A stretch of 64,000 nt of DNA. It comes from JAENVU01 sp031362155 (GTDB lineage: Bacteria > Actinomycetota > Acidimicrobiia > IMCC26256 > JAENVU01). Each line of letters begins with the position of its first letter. The first letter of the stretch is position 1. The position numbers and the translations under genes are program-made. This document shows, in pieces, positions 8,923-16,504 of the stretch. The notes under the pieces are model-generated. The model did not search any database, was not told the DNA's origin, and worked only from the letters and a program-made list of their open reading frames with translations. The stretch is from positions 21,992 through 85,991 of the forward strand of contig JANLRZ010000206.1 in NCBI GenBank assembly GCA_031362155.1, given 5' to 3'.

Positions 8923-9348
8923 TCAGCTCCCCGACACCTCGAGCGTCATCCGAGCCGGTTCCCAGTACGCGCGGAGCGCGACGATCCGACCGTCGTCGTC
9001 GACCCGGTACGTGTAAACACCCTCGACGATCGCGCGCGTGCCGTCGGGAAGCGTCGTCGTGATCCGGCCGACGTTCGCGCACTCGTTCCCCGCCGCGTAC
9101 GACTCGCGGATCGAGAACGCCACCCGACCGGACGCGACCACGGTGTCGTAGAAGGCCGCGATCGCCTCGGCGCCGCGGTGGCCCTGGCCCGTTGGGTCGA
9201 ACCCTGACGGACCGATCGGGTCCTCGACGCACGCCTCGGGCGCGAACAACGCGAGCCACCCGGCCCGATCGCCCGCCTCCACTGCTCGCATCGAGGCGAA
9301 CGCGGTGTCGCGGGCGAGGTGAGACTCGTAACTCTCGGTCTGATCCAC
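8923..9348 (-). CDS. SnoaL-like / NTF2-fold protein
   Basis: A 141-residue alpha+beta cone protein of the SnoaL/ketosteroid-isomerase-like group. It opens with a helical SHLARDTAF segment, then GDRAGWLALFAPEACVEDPIG, a core typical of these families. The C-terminal strand VYTYRVDDDGRIVALRAYWEP is also typical. Members include isomerases, cyclases and non-enzymatic binding proteins, so the function is open. The start is GTG 9348, with a promoter hexamer six bases upstream and only an overlapping GAGGG. It ends 19 bp past the convergent monooxygenase gene. Confidence 0.82.
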   Translation of the reverse strand: MDQTESYESHLARDTAFASMRAVEAGDRAGWLALFAPEACVEDPIGPSGFDPTGQGHRGAEAIAAFYDTVVASGRVAFSIRESYAAGNECANVGRITTTLPDGTRAIVEGVYTYRVDDDGRIVALRAYWEPARMTLEVSGS

Positions 9349-9354
9349 CCCTCG

Positions 9355-9360
9355 ACTCTA
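9355..9360 (-). promoter_or_regulatory. -10 hexamer TAGAGT, leaderless start
   Basis: TAGAGT (reverse strand) ends 6 nt before the GTG of the SnoaL-like gene. Confidence 0.5.
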
Positions 9361-9408
9361 GGACTCGATCGCGCGCCGCGTTCGACGGCGGGGTCGACGC
9401 CGCGCCTC

Positions 9409-9414
9409 TACGCT
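9409..9414 (+). promoter_or_regulatory. -10 hexamer TACGCT, leaderless start
   Basis: TACGCT ends 7 nt before the ATG at 9422; no ribosome site is present. It lies about 50 bp from the oppositely directed hexamer at 9355. Confidence 0.6.
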
Positions 9415-9421
9415 GCCGACC

Positions 9422-10408
9422 ATGTTCATGCTCCGGTTCGACATGCGGGCACCGGTCAACGGCCCGGCCGCCATCGACGACCTGTACCAATCCGCCATCG
9501 AGATGTCCGAGTGGGGTGAAGCGAACGGCGCGGTCTCGATCGTATTGTCGGAACATCACGGTTCACCGGATGGCTACCTCCCCTCTCCGATGGTCCTCGC
9601 CGCCGCAATCGCCGCGCGCACGACGTCGGTCCCCATCACCGTCGCCGCACTCCTCCTCCCGCTCCACGACCCGGTGCGGATCGCGGAAGACATGGCGGTC
9701 CTCGACATCCTCAGCCGCGGTCGCGTCCTCTATGTCCTCGGGCTCGGCTACCGGCCCGAGGAATACGCGATGTTCGGGCAGTCGCTCGCGGCGCGCGGAC
9801 GGCGCATGGAGGAGTGCATCGAGGTACTCCAGCGAGCGAAGTCCGGGGAGACGTTCGAGTACGCCGGACGCACCGTCCGTGTGACCCCTCCGCCCTTCAC
9901 GCCCGGCGGTCCGATGCTCATGTACGGCGGAGGGAGCACCGCCGCCGCCCGGCGCGCGGCACGGCTGGGCATGTCGTTCTTCGCGCAGACCGGTGAGGGC
10001 GATCTCGAAGCGACCTACCTCGCCGAGTGCGCGGCCCACGGGCGCGAGCCGGGAATGTGCATGATTCCGGCGCCCGGATCGGCCACCACCATGTTCGTGA
10101 CCGAGGACGTCGATCGCGGTTGGGACCAACTTGGCCCGTTCATGCTCCACGACGCTCAGATGTACGCGTCGTGGCTCCTCGACTCCGTGGCGGCCAGCAA
10201 GTCGACCGCACCCACCATCGACGCGCTCCGCGCCGAACACGGCGCGTACCGAATCGTCACTCCCGATGAGGCGATCGCGTACGCACGCGACCACGGCACA
10301 CTCCCCCTGCATCCGTTGTGCGGCGGATGCCCGCCGCACCTGGCGTGGGAGACCCTCAACCTCGTTGCCGATCGGGTGTTGCCCGCACTGTCGGGACCCA
10401 CAGGCTGA
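9422..10408 (+). CDS. LLM class flavin-dependent oxidoreductase
   Basis: A 328-residue luciferase-like TIM-barrel monooxygenase. Typical family segments are seen: VLSEHHGSPDGY near residue 40, ITVAALLLPLHDPVRIAEDMAVLDILSRGR around 75-105, and GLGYRPEEYAMFG. Such enzymes use F420 or FMN with reduced flavin; the family name does not settle which cofactor. The length agrees with the family (about 300-350). The start is ATG 9422, which begins MFMLRFDMRAP. Ends 3 bp before the convergent gene at 10412. A role in oxidising a specialised substrate is all that can be said. Confidence 0.9.
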   Translation: MFMLRFDMRAPVNGPAAIDDLYQSAIEMSEWGEANGAVSIVLSEHHGSPDGYLPSPMVLAAAIAARTTSVPITVAALLLPLHDPVRIAEDMAVLDILSRGRVLYVLGLGYRPEEYAMFGQSLAARGRRMEECIEVLQRAKSGETFEYAGRTVRVTPPPFTPGGPMLMYGGGSTAAARRAARLGMSFFAQTGEGDLEATYLAECAAHGREPGMCMIPAPGSATTMFVTEDVDRGWDQLGPFMLHDAQMYASWLLDSVAASKSTAPTIDALRAEHGAYRIVTPDEAIAYARDHGTLPLHPLCGGCPPHLAWETLNLVADRVLPALSGPTG

Positions 10409-10411
10409 GCA

Positions 10412-10990
10412 TCAGCGGTGAGGGTTGCACGCGGCGCGTTCGGCCGCGTTGCCTTGGCCGTAGGGGTCGATGCCACTCCGCTCGCCGGTGAGCACCCAAC
10501 TGTTGTGCGCTTCATTCATGTAGACGAACGGTGCCGGACACGCAATGCGGATGATGCGCATCCCTTCGCACATCCCGGGCTGGTTGACACACGTGAAGCC
10601 GAGGTGGCCGAGCGCGATCCCGTCGGCACACGTCGAGTCGAAGCCGGGCGCCTGGTTGGCGACGAGGTACGCCAACGCATCGGCACACGTCGTCGACCAC
10701 GCCGGCGGTGTTGGCGGTGATGGTTGTGGTCGCGGTGTCGAGTCCGCGCTCGGCGGCGGGTCCGCCGTCGGCGGCGTCGGTGGCGGTTCTGCGGTCGCGA
10801 TCGCGATCGTGACCGACCGCGTCGGCGGCGGCGTTTTCACGACCCGCGCGCCCAGCACCTCGACCGGTGTCGGGTCGCGACGATCGGTCAGCGCGGTCGG
10901 CTGCCCGCTCCCCGCGGCAGTCGCGGCCACGAGCAGGATCACCGGAGCAGCCAGTCCACCGAGCGCGCGCTGAGTTGGCGTCCACACCAC
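10412..10990 (-). CDS. secreted proline-rich protein with C-terminal Cys domain
   Basis: A 192-residue protein with an N-terminal signal or anchor (GGLAAPVILLVAATAAGSG). A proline/threonine-rich linker follows at residues about 50-95 (PPPTPPTADPPP). The compact C-terminal domain of about 95 residues has six cysteines (CADAL, CADGI, CVNQPGMC, IACPAP, ACNP) and the motif MNEAHNSWVLTG. I recall similar uncharacterised domains in other actinobacterial secreted proteins, with no known function. The linker suggests it spans the cell wall to present the domain. The GTG start at 10990 has no clear ribosome site; a second GTG follows directly. Confidence 0.7.
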   Translation of the reverse strand: MVWTPTQRALGGLAAPVILLVAATAAGSGQPTALTDRRDPTPVEVLGARVVKTPPPTRSVTIAIATAEPPPTPPTADPPPSADSTPRPQPSPPTPPAWSTTCADALAYLVANQAPGFDSTCADGIALGHLGFTCVNQPGMCEGMRIIRIACPAPFVYMNEAHNSWVLTGERSGIDPYGQGNAAERAACNPHR

Positions 10991-11050
10991 GCCGGCAGTT
11001 TCGTACGGCCCGATTGGTAACGAAAGGGTTGAACTACCTATTTCGCCCGT

Positions 11051-12475
11051 TCAGGCGCCGTAGCCCATGATCGCCTTGGTCTCAAGGTATTCCTCGAAGC
11101 CGAGCGCACCCCACTCGCGACCGTTGCCCGACTGGCGGTAGCCACCGAACGGCGCGTTGAAGTCGGGCCCGGCACCGTTGACGTGCACATTGCCGCTACG
11201 GATCCGGCGCGCCATCGCCTTGGCCCGGTCGGGTGAACCCGAGATGTAGCCCGACAGCCCGTACACGGTGTCGTTGGCGATGCGCACCGCGTCATCGTCG
11301 TCCTCGTATCCGATCATCACGAGCACCGGACCGAAGATCTCCTGCTGGGCGATCGTCATGTCGTTGGTGACGTGCGAGAACACCGTCGGCTGCACGTAGT
11401 ACCCCGTGTCGAGCCCGGCGGGCTTCCCGGCCCCGCCGACTTCAACCTTCGCGCCTTCGCCGATCCCCTTCTCGATGAGCTGTTGGATCCGCCCGTACTG
11501 GGTCTCGGACACGACGGGCCCGATGGTGATGCCGTCGGCACGCGGGTCGCCGACCACGACGTTCTTCGCGGCCTCCGCCGCGATCGCGGCGGCTTCATCC
11601 ATCCGCGCCGCGGGAACGAGCATGCGAGTAGGTGCGTTGCACGACTGACCCGAGTTGTTGCACATCCCGGCGACATCGCGTGCGATTACTTCGGCGAAGT
11701 CGGCGTCGTCGAGGATGATGTTGGCCGACTTGCCGCCGAGTTCCTGCGCCACGCGCTTCACCGACGGCGCGGCGGCCCGAGCGACCTCGACGCCGGCGCG
11801 AGTCGAACCCGTGAACGACACCATGTCGACATCGGGGTGGGACGCAAGCGGGGCGCCGACGTTGATGCCGTCGCCGTTCACCAGGTTGAACACCCCGGCC
11901 GGGACACCAGCAGTGTCGAGGATCTCCGCGAACAGGATCGCGTTCAGCGGCGCCACCTCGGACGGCTTGAGCACCATCGTGCAGCCGGCCGCGATCGCCG
12001 GACCGACCTTGCAGGCGATCTGGTTCAGCGGCCAGTTCCAGGGTGTGATCATCCCGCAGACGCCGATCGGCTCCCGCGCGATGAGGGTCGTGCCCAACAT
12101 GGATTCGAACTCGAAATCGGCCAACACCGCACGGGCGGTCGCCAGGTGGCCAAGGCCGGCAGCCGACTGGGCGATCTGGGCCAGCCACAGCGGTGCGCCG
12201 ACTTCTTGGCTCAGAATGTCGGAGAGCTCTTCCATGCGGCCGGCGTACACGCCGATGATGCTGTCGAGCAGCGCAAGGCGCTCGTCTTTGCTGGTGAGGG
12301 AGAACGTCTCGAACGCGGCCTTCGCCGCGGCCACTGCCGCGTCGACGTCGTCCGGGCCACCCATCGCGATCGATTCGATCGGCTGTTCCGTCGCCGGGTT
12401 GATCACCGCGAGCGTCTCGCGGGTGAGCGGCGCGACCCATTGGCCGTTGATGTAGAACTGCTGGGCGTGTTCCAT
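11051..12475 (-). CDS. NAD(P)-dependent aldehyde dehydrogenase
   Basis: A 474-residue aldehyde dehydrogenase of normal length. The general base is E245 in QELGGKS and the catalytic nucleophile is C279 in NSGQSC. The cofactor region FTGSTRAG (221-228) and the Asn of PWNWPL (145-150) are also intact. It oxidises an aldehyde to the acid with NAD(P)+. The ATG at 12475 is preceded by GAGGAG eight bases upstream. It is divergent from the ABC-F gene, 109 bp away. The substrate is unknown; alcohol/aldehyde breakdown is an inference from family. Confidence 0.95.
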   Translation of the reverse strand: MEHAQQFYINGQWVAPLTRETLAVINPATEQPIESIAMGGPDDVDAAVAAAKAAFETFSLTSKDERLALLDSIIGVYAGRMEELSDILSQEVGAPLWLAQIAQSAAGLGHLATARAVLADFEFESMLGTTLIAREPIGVCGMITPWNWPLNQIACKVGPAIAAGCTMVLKPSEVAPLNAILFAEILDTAGVPAGVFNLVNGDGINVGAPLASHPDVDMVSFTGSTRAGVEVARAAAPSVKRVAQELGGKSANIILDDADFAEVIARDVAGMCNNSGQSCNAPTRMLVPAARMDEAAAIAAEAAKNVVVGDPRADGITIGPVVSETQYGRIQQLIEKGIGEGAKVEVGGAGKPAGLDTGYYVQPTVFSHVTNDMTIAQQEIFGPVLVMIGYEDDDDAVRIANDTVYGLSGYISGSPDRAKAMARRIRSGNVHVNGAGPDFNAPFGGYRQSGNGREWGALGFEEYLETKAIMGYGA

Positions 12476-12570
12476 GGGGGAGTCTCCTCGTTGGCCCGAC
12501 GGAGCCGGGAATCGATCAAACGGCCGACCCGGGCACGTTAGAGGCTACGAGCGAAACCTGCCGCACGCCG

Positions 12571-12576
12571 TAGCCT
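12571..12576 (+). promoter_or_regulatory. -10 hexamer TAGCCT, leaderless start
   Basis: TAGCCT ends 8 nt before the GTG at 12585, which fixes the start of the ABC-F gene. Confidence 0.55.
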
Positions 12577-12584
12577 GCGCCGCC

Positions 12585-14393
12585 GTGATCCTGATCGACG
12601 CCAGCGGCCTGCGGGCGACCCGGCCGAACCGACCGCTGTTCTCGGACCTCTCGCTGACCCTGAGCGACGGCGATCGGATCGGCGTCGTCGGGCTCAACGG
12701 CTGCGGCAAGAGCACCCTGCTCAGCATGCTCAGTGGCGAGCGCGAACCCGAGGCCGGCGTCGTGCGGTTCGGACGCGGTGCGCGTGTCGGGGCGTTGGGC
12801 CAGACCCCGGTCCTTCCACCGGGTCCCGTGCGCTCGGTCGTGTGCGACGGGCTCGACGGTCAGGAATGGCAGGGCGAAGCGATGCTCGACCGGCTCGGCA
12901 TGGCCGGGATGCTCGATGCGCCGACCGACCAACTCTCCGGCGGTCAGCGCAAGCGTGTCGCACTCGCCGCGTTGCTCGCCCGCGAGTGGGATGCCCTCAT
13001 TCTCGATGAACCGACCAACCATCTCGACCTCGACGCGATCGCGTTCCTCGAGACGTGGTTGGCCGACTTCACCGGTGGCCTGCTCCTCGTCACCCACGAT
13101 CGCCATGTCCTCGATCGGGTCACCACGAAGGTGCTCGAGATCGATCGGGGCACGGGCTACATGCACGTGCCCCTCAATCGGACTGCCGGTTCCGGCTACG
13201 CCGCCTATCTCGCGGCCCGCACCGAACGCGAAGAGCACGCCGCGGCCGCGGAACAGACGCGCAAGAACCTCGCGCGCCGTGAACTCGCATGGCTCCAGCG
13301 CGGCGCGCCCGCTCGTTCCACGAAACCGAAGGCACGCGTCGACACGGCCAAGGCACTTATCGCACGCGGTCCCCAGGCGGCCGCCCGCGACGGCGACCTC
13401 GGCCTGACCTTGGGCAGCTCACGCCTCGGCTCGCGCGGCATAGAACTCCACGACGTCGACTTCTCCTGGCCCGACGATCCGCGTCTCGTTCTCGACCGAA
13501 TCAACCACATGTTCGAACCCGGAGATCGCGTCGGAATCGTCGGAGCGAACGGGGTCGGAAAGAGCACCCTGCTCGATCTCATCGCGGGCCGCCGGCAGCC
13601 CACGCGCGGCACGGTCGACATCGGCACCACCGTGAAGGTCGGCTACTACGACCAACTCGGTCGCGACCTGGATCTCGGTCAACGCGTGCGGGATGCCGTG
13701 GCCGGTGAGAAGGGCGCACCGTCGGTGGCCGACGGCAAGCTGATGCGCCAGTTCTGGTTCGACGATGACACCCAAATGGCCCCGATCGGCACCCTCTCCG
13801 GCGGCGAACGGCGGCGATTGCAGCTGCTCCTGACGTTGGTGGAACAGCCGAACGTGCTCCTGCTCGACGAACCCACCAACGACCTCGACCTCGATACCCT
13901 GCGCGCGCTCGAGGAGTTCCTCGACGACTGGCCGGGCATCGTCGTGGTCGTCAGCCACGACCGGGTCTTCCTCGATCGCACCGTCGAAGACGTGTTGGCC
14001 ATCGACGTACACGCCCATGCCGCGGTGGTACGGGGTGGCGTCACGGGATGGCTCTCGCACCGCACCTCGTCGAGCCCACCCCCGAGTACCGCCCGGACGA
14101 GCAGCACCCGCAACCCGCCGACTGCCGCGCCGACCGTCCCACCGGCTCGCGCGCCATCCAAGAAGAGCCCGAGCACCCTGCGCCGTCAGCTCGCAGTCGC
14201 GGAACGCGACCTCGCCGCGGCGATCGCTGCGCACGATGAACTCCAAACGCGACTCCACATCGCGACCACCGACCACGAGGCGTTGGCCCGAATCAGCTCC
14301 GAGCTCGCGGCGTCTCAGACCCAGGTCGACGACGCCGAGGAGCGCTGGCTCACCCTGGCCGACCAAGCCGAGTCCATCGGCATGGACATCTGA
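12585..14393 (+). CDS. ABC-F family ATP-binding protein
   Basis: A 602-residue soluble protein with two ABC ATPase domains in tandem and no membrane segment. Domain 1 has Walker A GLNGCGKST, signature LSGGQRKR and Walker B LILDEPTNHLDL. Domain 2 has GANGVGKST, LSGGERRR and LLLDEPTNDLDL. The linker between the domains is rich in Arg/Glu/Ala and is the ribosome-contacting arm in this family. A Ser/Pro/Thr-rich low-complexity stretch (SSSPPPSTARTSS) precedes a C-terminal coiled coil (AVAERDLAAAIAAHDEL). ABC-F proteins act on the ribosome, either as translation factors (EttA/Uup type) or antibiotic protection. The subgroup is not certain; the C-terminal coiled coil resembles Uup. The start is GTG 12585, chosen from the promoter hexamer and the first conserved residues. 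Confidence 0.93.
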   Translation: MILIDASGLRATRPNRPLFSDLSLTLSDGDRIGVVGLNGCGKSTLLSMLSGEREPEAGVVRFGRGARVGALGQTPVLPPGPVRSVVCDGLDGQEWQGEAMLDRLGMAGMLDAPTDQLSGGQRKRVALAALLAREWDALILDEPTNHLDLDAIAFLETWLADFTGGLLLVTHDRHVLDRVTTKVLEIDRGTGYMHVPLNRTAGSGYAAYLAARTEREEHAAAAEQTRKNLARRELAWLQRGAPARSTKPKARVDTAKALIARGPQAAARDGDLGLTLGSSRLGSRGIELHDVDFSWPDDPRLVLDRINHMFEPGDRVGIVGANGVGKSTLLDLIAGRRQPTRGTVDIGTTVKVGYYDQLGRDLDLGQRVRDAVAGEKGAPSVADGKLMRQFWFDDDTQMAPIGTLSGGERRRLQLLLTLVEQPNVLLLDEPTNDLDLDTLRALEEFLDDWPGIVVVVSHDRVFLDRTVEDVLAIDVHAHAAVVRGGVTGWLSHRTSSSPPPSTARTSSTRNPPTAAPTVPPARAPSKKSPSTLRRQLAVAERDLAAAIAAHDELQTRLHIATTDHEALARISSELAASQTQVDDAEERWLTLADQAESIGMDI

Positions 14394-14481
14394 CCCACTT
14401 CGCCAGAACCCCCTCGTCCCGGTATGGTTCCCGTCGACCGGCCTGTTCGCAGAGTGCGGACCCGAGTGCGGGGGGCAGGTA

Positions 14482-15501
14482 TTGATTCTCGCAGCGCTGC
14501 GTGATCTGCAGTGGCGGTGGAAGCGGTTCACGATCGCGATCGTCGCCACCGCGCTCGTCTTCAGCATGAGCCTGGTGATGTCCGGACTCTCGGATTCCTT
14601 CCCGAGTGAGATCAACCGATTGGTCGACACCCTCGGAGGTCAGAGTTACCTGGCGCCGACGGGAGAGGTCGGGCCGTTCACCAGCACCTCGATCGTGCCG
14701 ACGGACCAGGCGCCTGACGCGGCACCGATGCTCTACTGGAGCGCAGCGCTGCGCGTGGGCGATGCCGACCGCCAAGCCGGGCTCTTCGGCCTCCCCATCG
14801 GCTGGCCCCTCACTATCCATGACGGACGCACCACCCGGCGCGCCGGTGAAGTGGTGGTCGACGACTCCCTCGGTCTGTCGGTGGGAGACGCACTCCGCCT
14901 CGGTCCGAACCGCTACCGAGTGGTCGGCACGATGAGCCAGCGCACGATGTTCGGCGGCCAGCCGTTAGTCATCATGACGATCGGGGACGCACAGAATCAG
15001 CTGGCCGGCGGTGCGCGTATTACTCGCGCGTTCATCGACGACAAGCCCGCCGACGCACCGGCGCCCAAGGGGCTCGCCCGGTATTCGCTCGCCGAGGCAC
15101 GCGAAGACCTCCTCCGACCGATGAAGAGCGCCAGCCAATCGATCACCTTCGTCAACGTGCTCCTCTGGCTCGTGGCGATCTGCATCATCGGCTCGGTCGT
15201 CTTCCTCAGCGCGCTCGAGCGCAGCCGCGACTTCGCGGTGTTCAAGGCCACCGGTGTGAAGTCCTGGCAGATGGGGCTCGGCTTGGCCCTCCAAGCGGTC
15301 GTACTCGCGGTCATCGCATCGCTGCTGGCGATCGGCCTTGCGTACCTGCTCGCGCCGGCCTTCCCGATGCCCGTCTCGATCCCGCCGTCTGCCGCGATCA
15401 GCCTTCCGTTCATCGCGATCGGCATCGGCTTCCTGGCGAGCCTGGCCGGATTACGCAAAACGATGGCCGCCGATCCGGTCGAAGCCTTCGGAGGACGCTG
15501 A
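14482..15501 (+). CDS. FtsX-like ABC transporter permease
   Basis: A 339-residue membrane protein. The start is TTG 14482, with GGGGGG a few bases upstream. It has one N-terminal membrane helix (FTIAIVATALVFSMSLV), a roughly 200-residue extracytoplasmic domain with a MacB-periplasmic-core-like segment, then three helices (VNVLLWLVAICIIGSVVFL; LALQAVVLAVIASLLAIGLAYLL; FIAIGIGFLASLAGL). The cytoplasmic loop SALERSRDFAVFKATG is the FtsX coupling motif that contacts the ATPase. The end DPVEAF is typical. It precedes the ATPase gene by 1 bp, so the two form one transporter. MacB-type systems are mechanotransmitters or exporters of peptides, lipids or antibiotics. The substrate is unknown. Confidence 0.9.
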   Translation: MILAALRDLQWRWKRFTIAIVATALVFSMSLVMSGLSDSFPSEINRLVDTLGGQSYLAPTGEVGPFTSTSIVPTDQAPDAAPMLYWSAALRVGDADRQAGLFGLPIGWPLTIHDGRTTRRAGEVVVDDSLGLSVGDALRLGPNRYRVVGTMSQRTMFGGQPLVIMTIGDAQNQLAGGARITRAFIDDKPADAPAPKGLARYSLAEAREDLLRPMKSASQSITFVNVLLWLVAICIIGSVVFLSALERSRDFAVFKATGVKSWQMGLGLALQAVVLAVIASLLAIGLAYLLAPAFPMPVSIPPSAAISLPFIAIGIGFLASLAGLRKTMAADPVEAFGGR

Positions 15502-15502
15502 G

Positions 15503-16486
15503 ATGCCGAAACTGACCATCGACCAACTGACCGTGCGGTACGGACAGGGCGAGAACGCCGTCACCCCACTCGACCGCTTCACCGCCGAAGTCCAGGAAGG
15601 CACGCTCGCGGTACTGCTCGGTCCATCCGGCTGTGGCAAGACCACGCTCCTCTCGTGCGTCGCCGGGATCCAGCATCCGACCGACGGCACGATCACCTTC
15701 GGCGACACCGAGGTCACCGACCTCGACGCCGCCGGGCTCAACTCGTACCGCAGCGGCACCGTCGGCATCGTGTTCCAAGGCTTCAACCTCATCCCGTCGC
15801 TCAACGCGCTCGAGAACGTCCAGGTGCCCATGCGTGCGACCGCGGTATCCCGGGCCGAGTCTCGGAGTCGCGCGACGGCGTTGCTCGAGGATGTCGGCCT
15901 GGCCGAACGCGCCGCCCACCACCCCGATGGCCTCTCGGGCGGGCAGCAGCAGCGAGTCGCGATCGCGCGGGCGCTCGCACTCGATCCGCCGCTGATCGTC
16001 GCCGACGAGCCCACCGCAAGCCTCGACCACGTGCAGGTCGAAGTCGTGCTCCGCATCCTGCGGAGCCTGACCAACCGGGGTCGCACCGTTGTCGTCTCGA
16101 CGCACGACCCTCGGTTGATTCCGCTCGCCGACCAGCTGATCGAGATGCAGCCCCACGCGGCGCCCACCCCCGGCGGTCCGGCCATCGACGTCGCCTGTGC
16201 CGCGGGCGAGTTCCTCTTCGAGCAGGAGAGCGTCGGCGATCGGATCTACGAAATTCTCGATGGTGCGATCGAGATCACCCAGGAGCGCCCCGACGGATCC
16301 CGCCACGTCCTCACGACCCTCGGGCCCGGCGACCAGTTCGGGGAGATGGGTCCGTTGTTCGACCTCCCGCGATCGGCCTCGGCGCGCGCGGTCTCGGCCA
16401 CGACACTGCGGGCCTACACAGTCGACGGGTTCCGATCGCAGTTCGGCGCCGAACGACTCAAAGCTCTTGTCTCCCGCAACTCCTGA
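15503..16486 (+). CDS. ABC transporter ATPase fused to cNMP-binding domain
   Basis: A 327-residue protein. Residues 1-220 are a MacB/LolD-type ATPase with Walker A GPSGCGKTT, Q-loop VFQGFNLIPSL, signature LSGGQQQR, Walker B LIVADEPT and the switch His in STHDPR. Residues about 225-325 are a cyclic-nucleotide-binding domain: EFLFEQESVGDRIYEILDG, then LGPGDQFGEMG and PRSASARA. The phosphate-binding cassette (F-G-E...R-S-A-S) looks intact, so nucleotide binding is plausible. GGAGGA precedes the ATG, which lies 1 bp after the permease stop. This C-terminal regulatory domain is unusual in ABC exporters. It suggests that transport is gated by cAMP or a similar ligand. Confidence 0.9.
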   Translation: MPKLTIDQLTVRYGQGENAVTPLDRFTAEVQEGTLAVLLGPSGCGKTTLLSCVAGIQHPTDGTITFGDTEVTDLDAAGLNSYRSGTVGIVFQGFNLIPSLNALENVQVPMRATAVSRAESRSRATALLEDVGLAERAAHHPDGLSGGQQQRVAIARALALDPPLIVADEPTASLDHVQVEVVLRILRSLTNRGRTVVVSTHDPRLIPLADQLIEMQPHAAPTPGGPAIDVACAAGEFLFEQESVGDRIYEILDGAIEITQERPDGSRHVLTTLGPGDQFGEMGPLFDLPRSASARAVSATTLRAYTVDGFRSQFGAERLKALVSRNS

Positions 16487-16504
16487 ACTCGGCGACCGGT
16501 CGGG

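Noticed and set aside
7098..12475. Monooxygenase, LLM enzyme, SnoaL protein and aldehyde dehydrogenase as a biosynthetic cluster
   Set aside because: Orientations alternate and each gene has its own start region. No scaffold synthase is present, so scattered catabolism is more likely.
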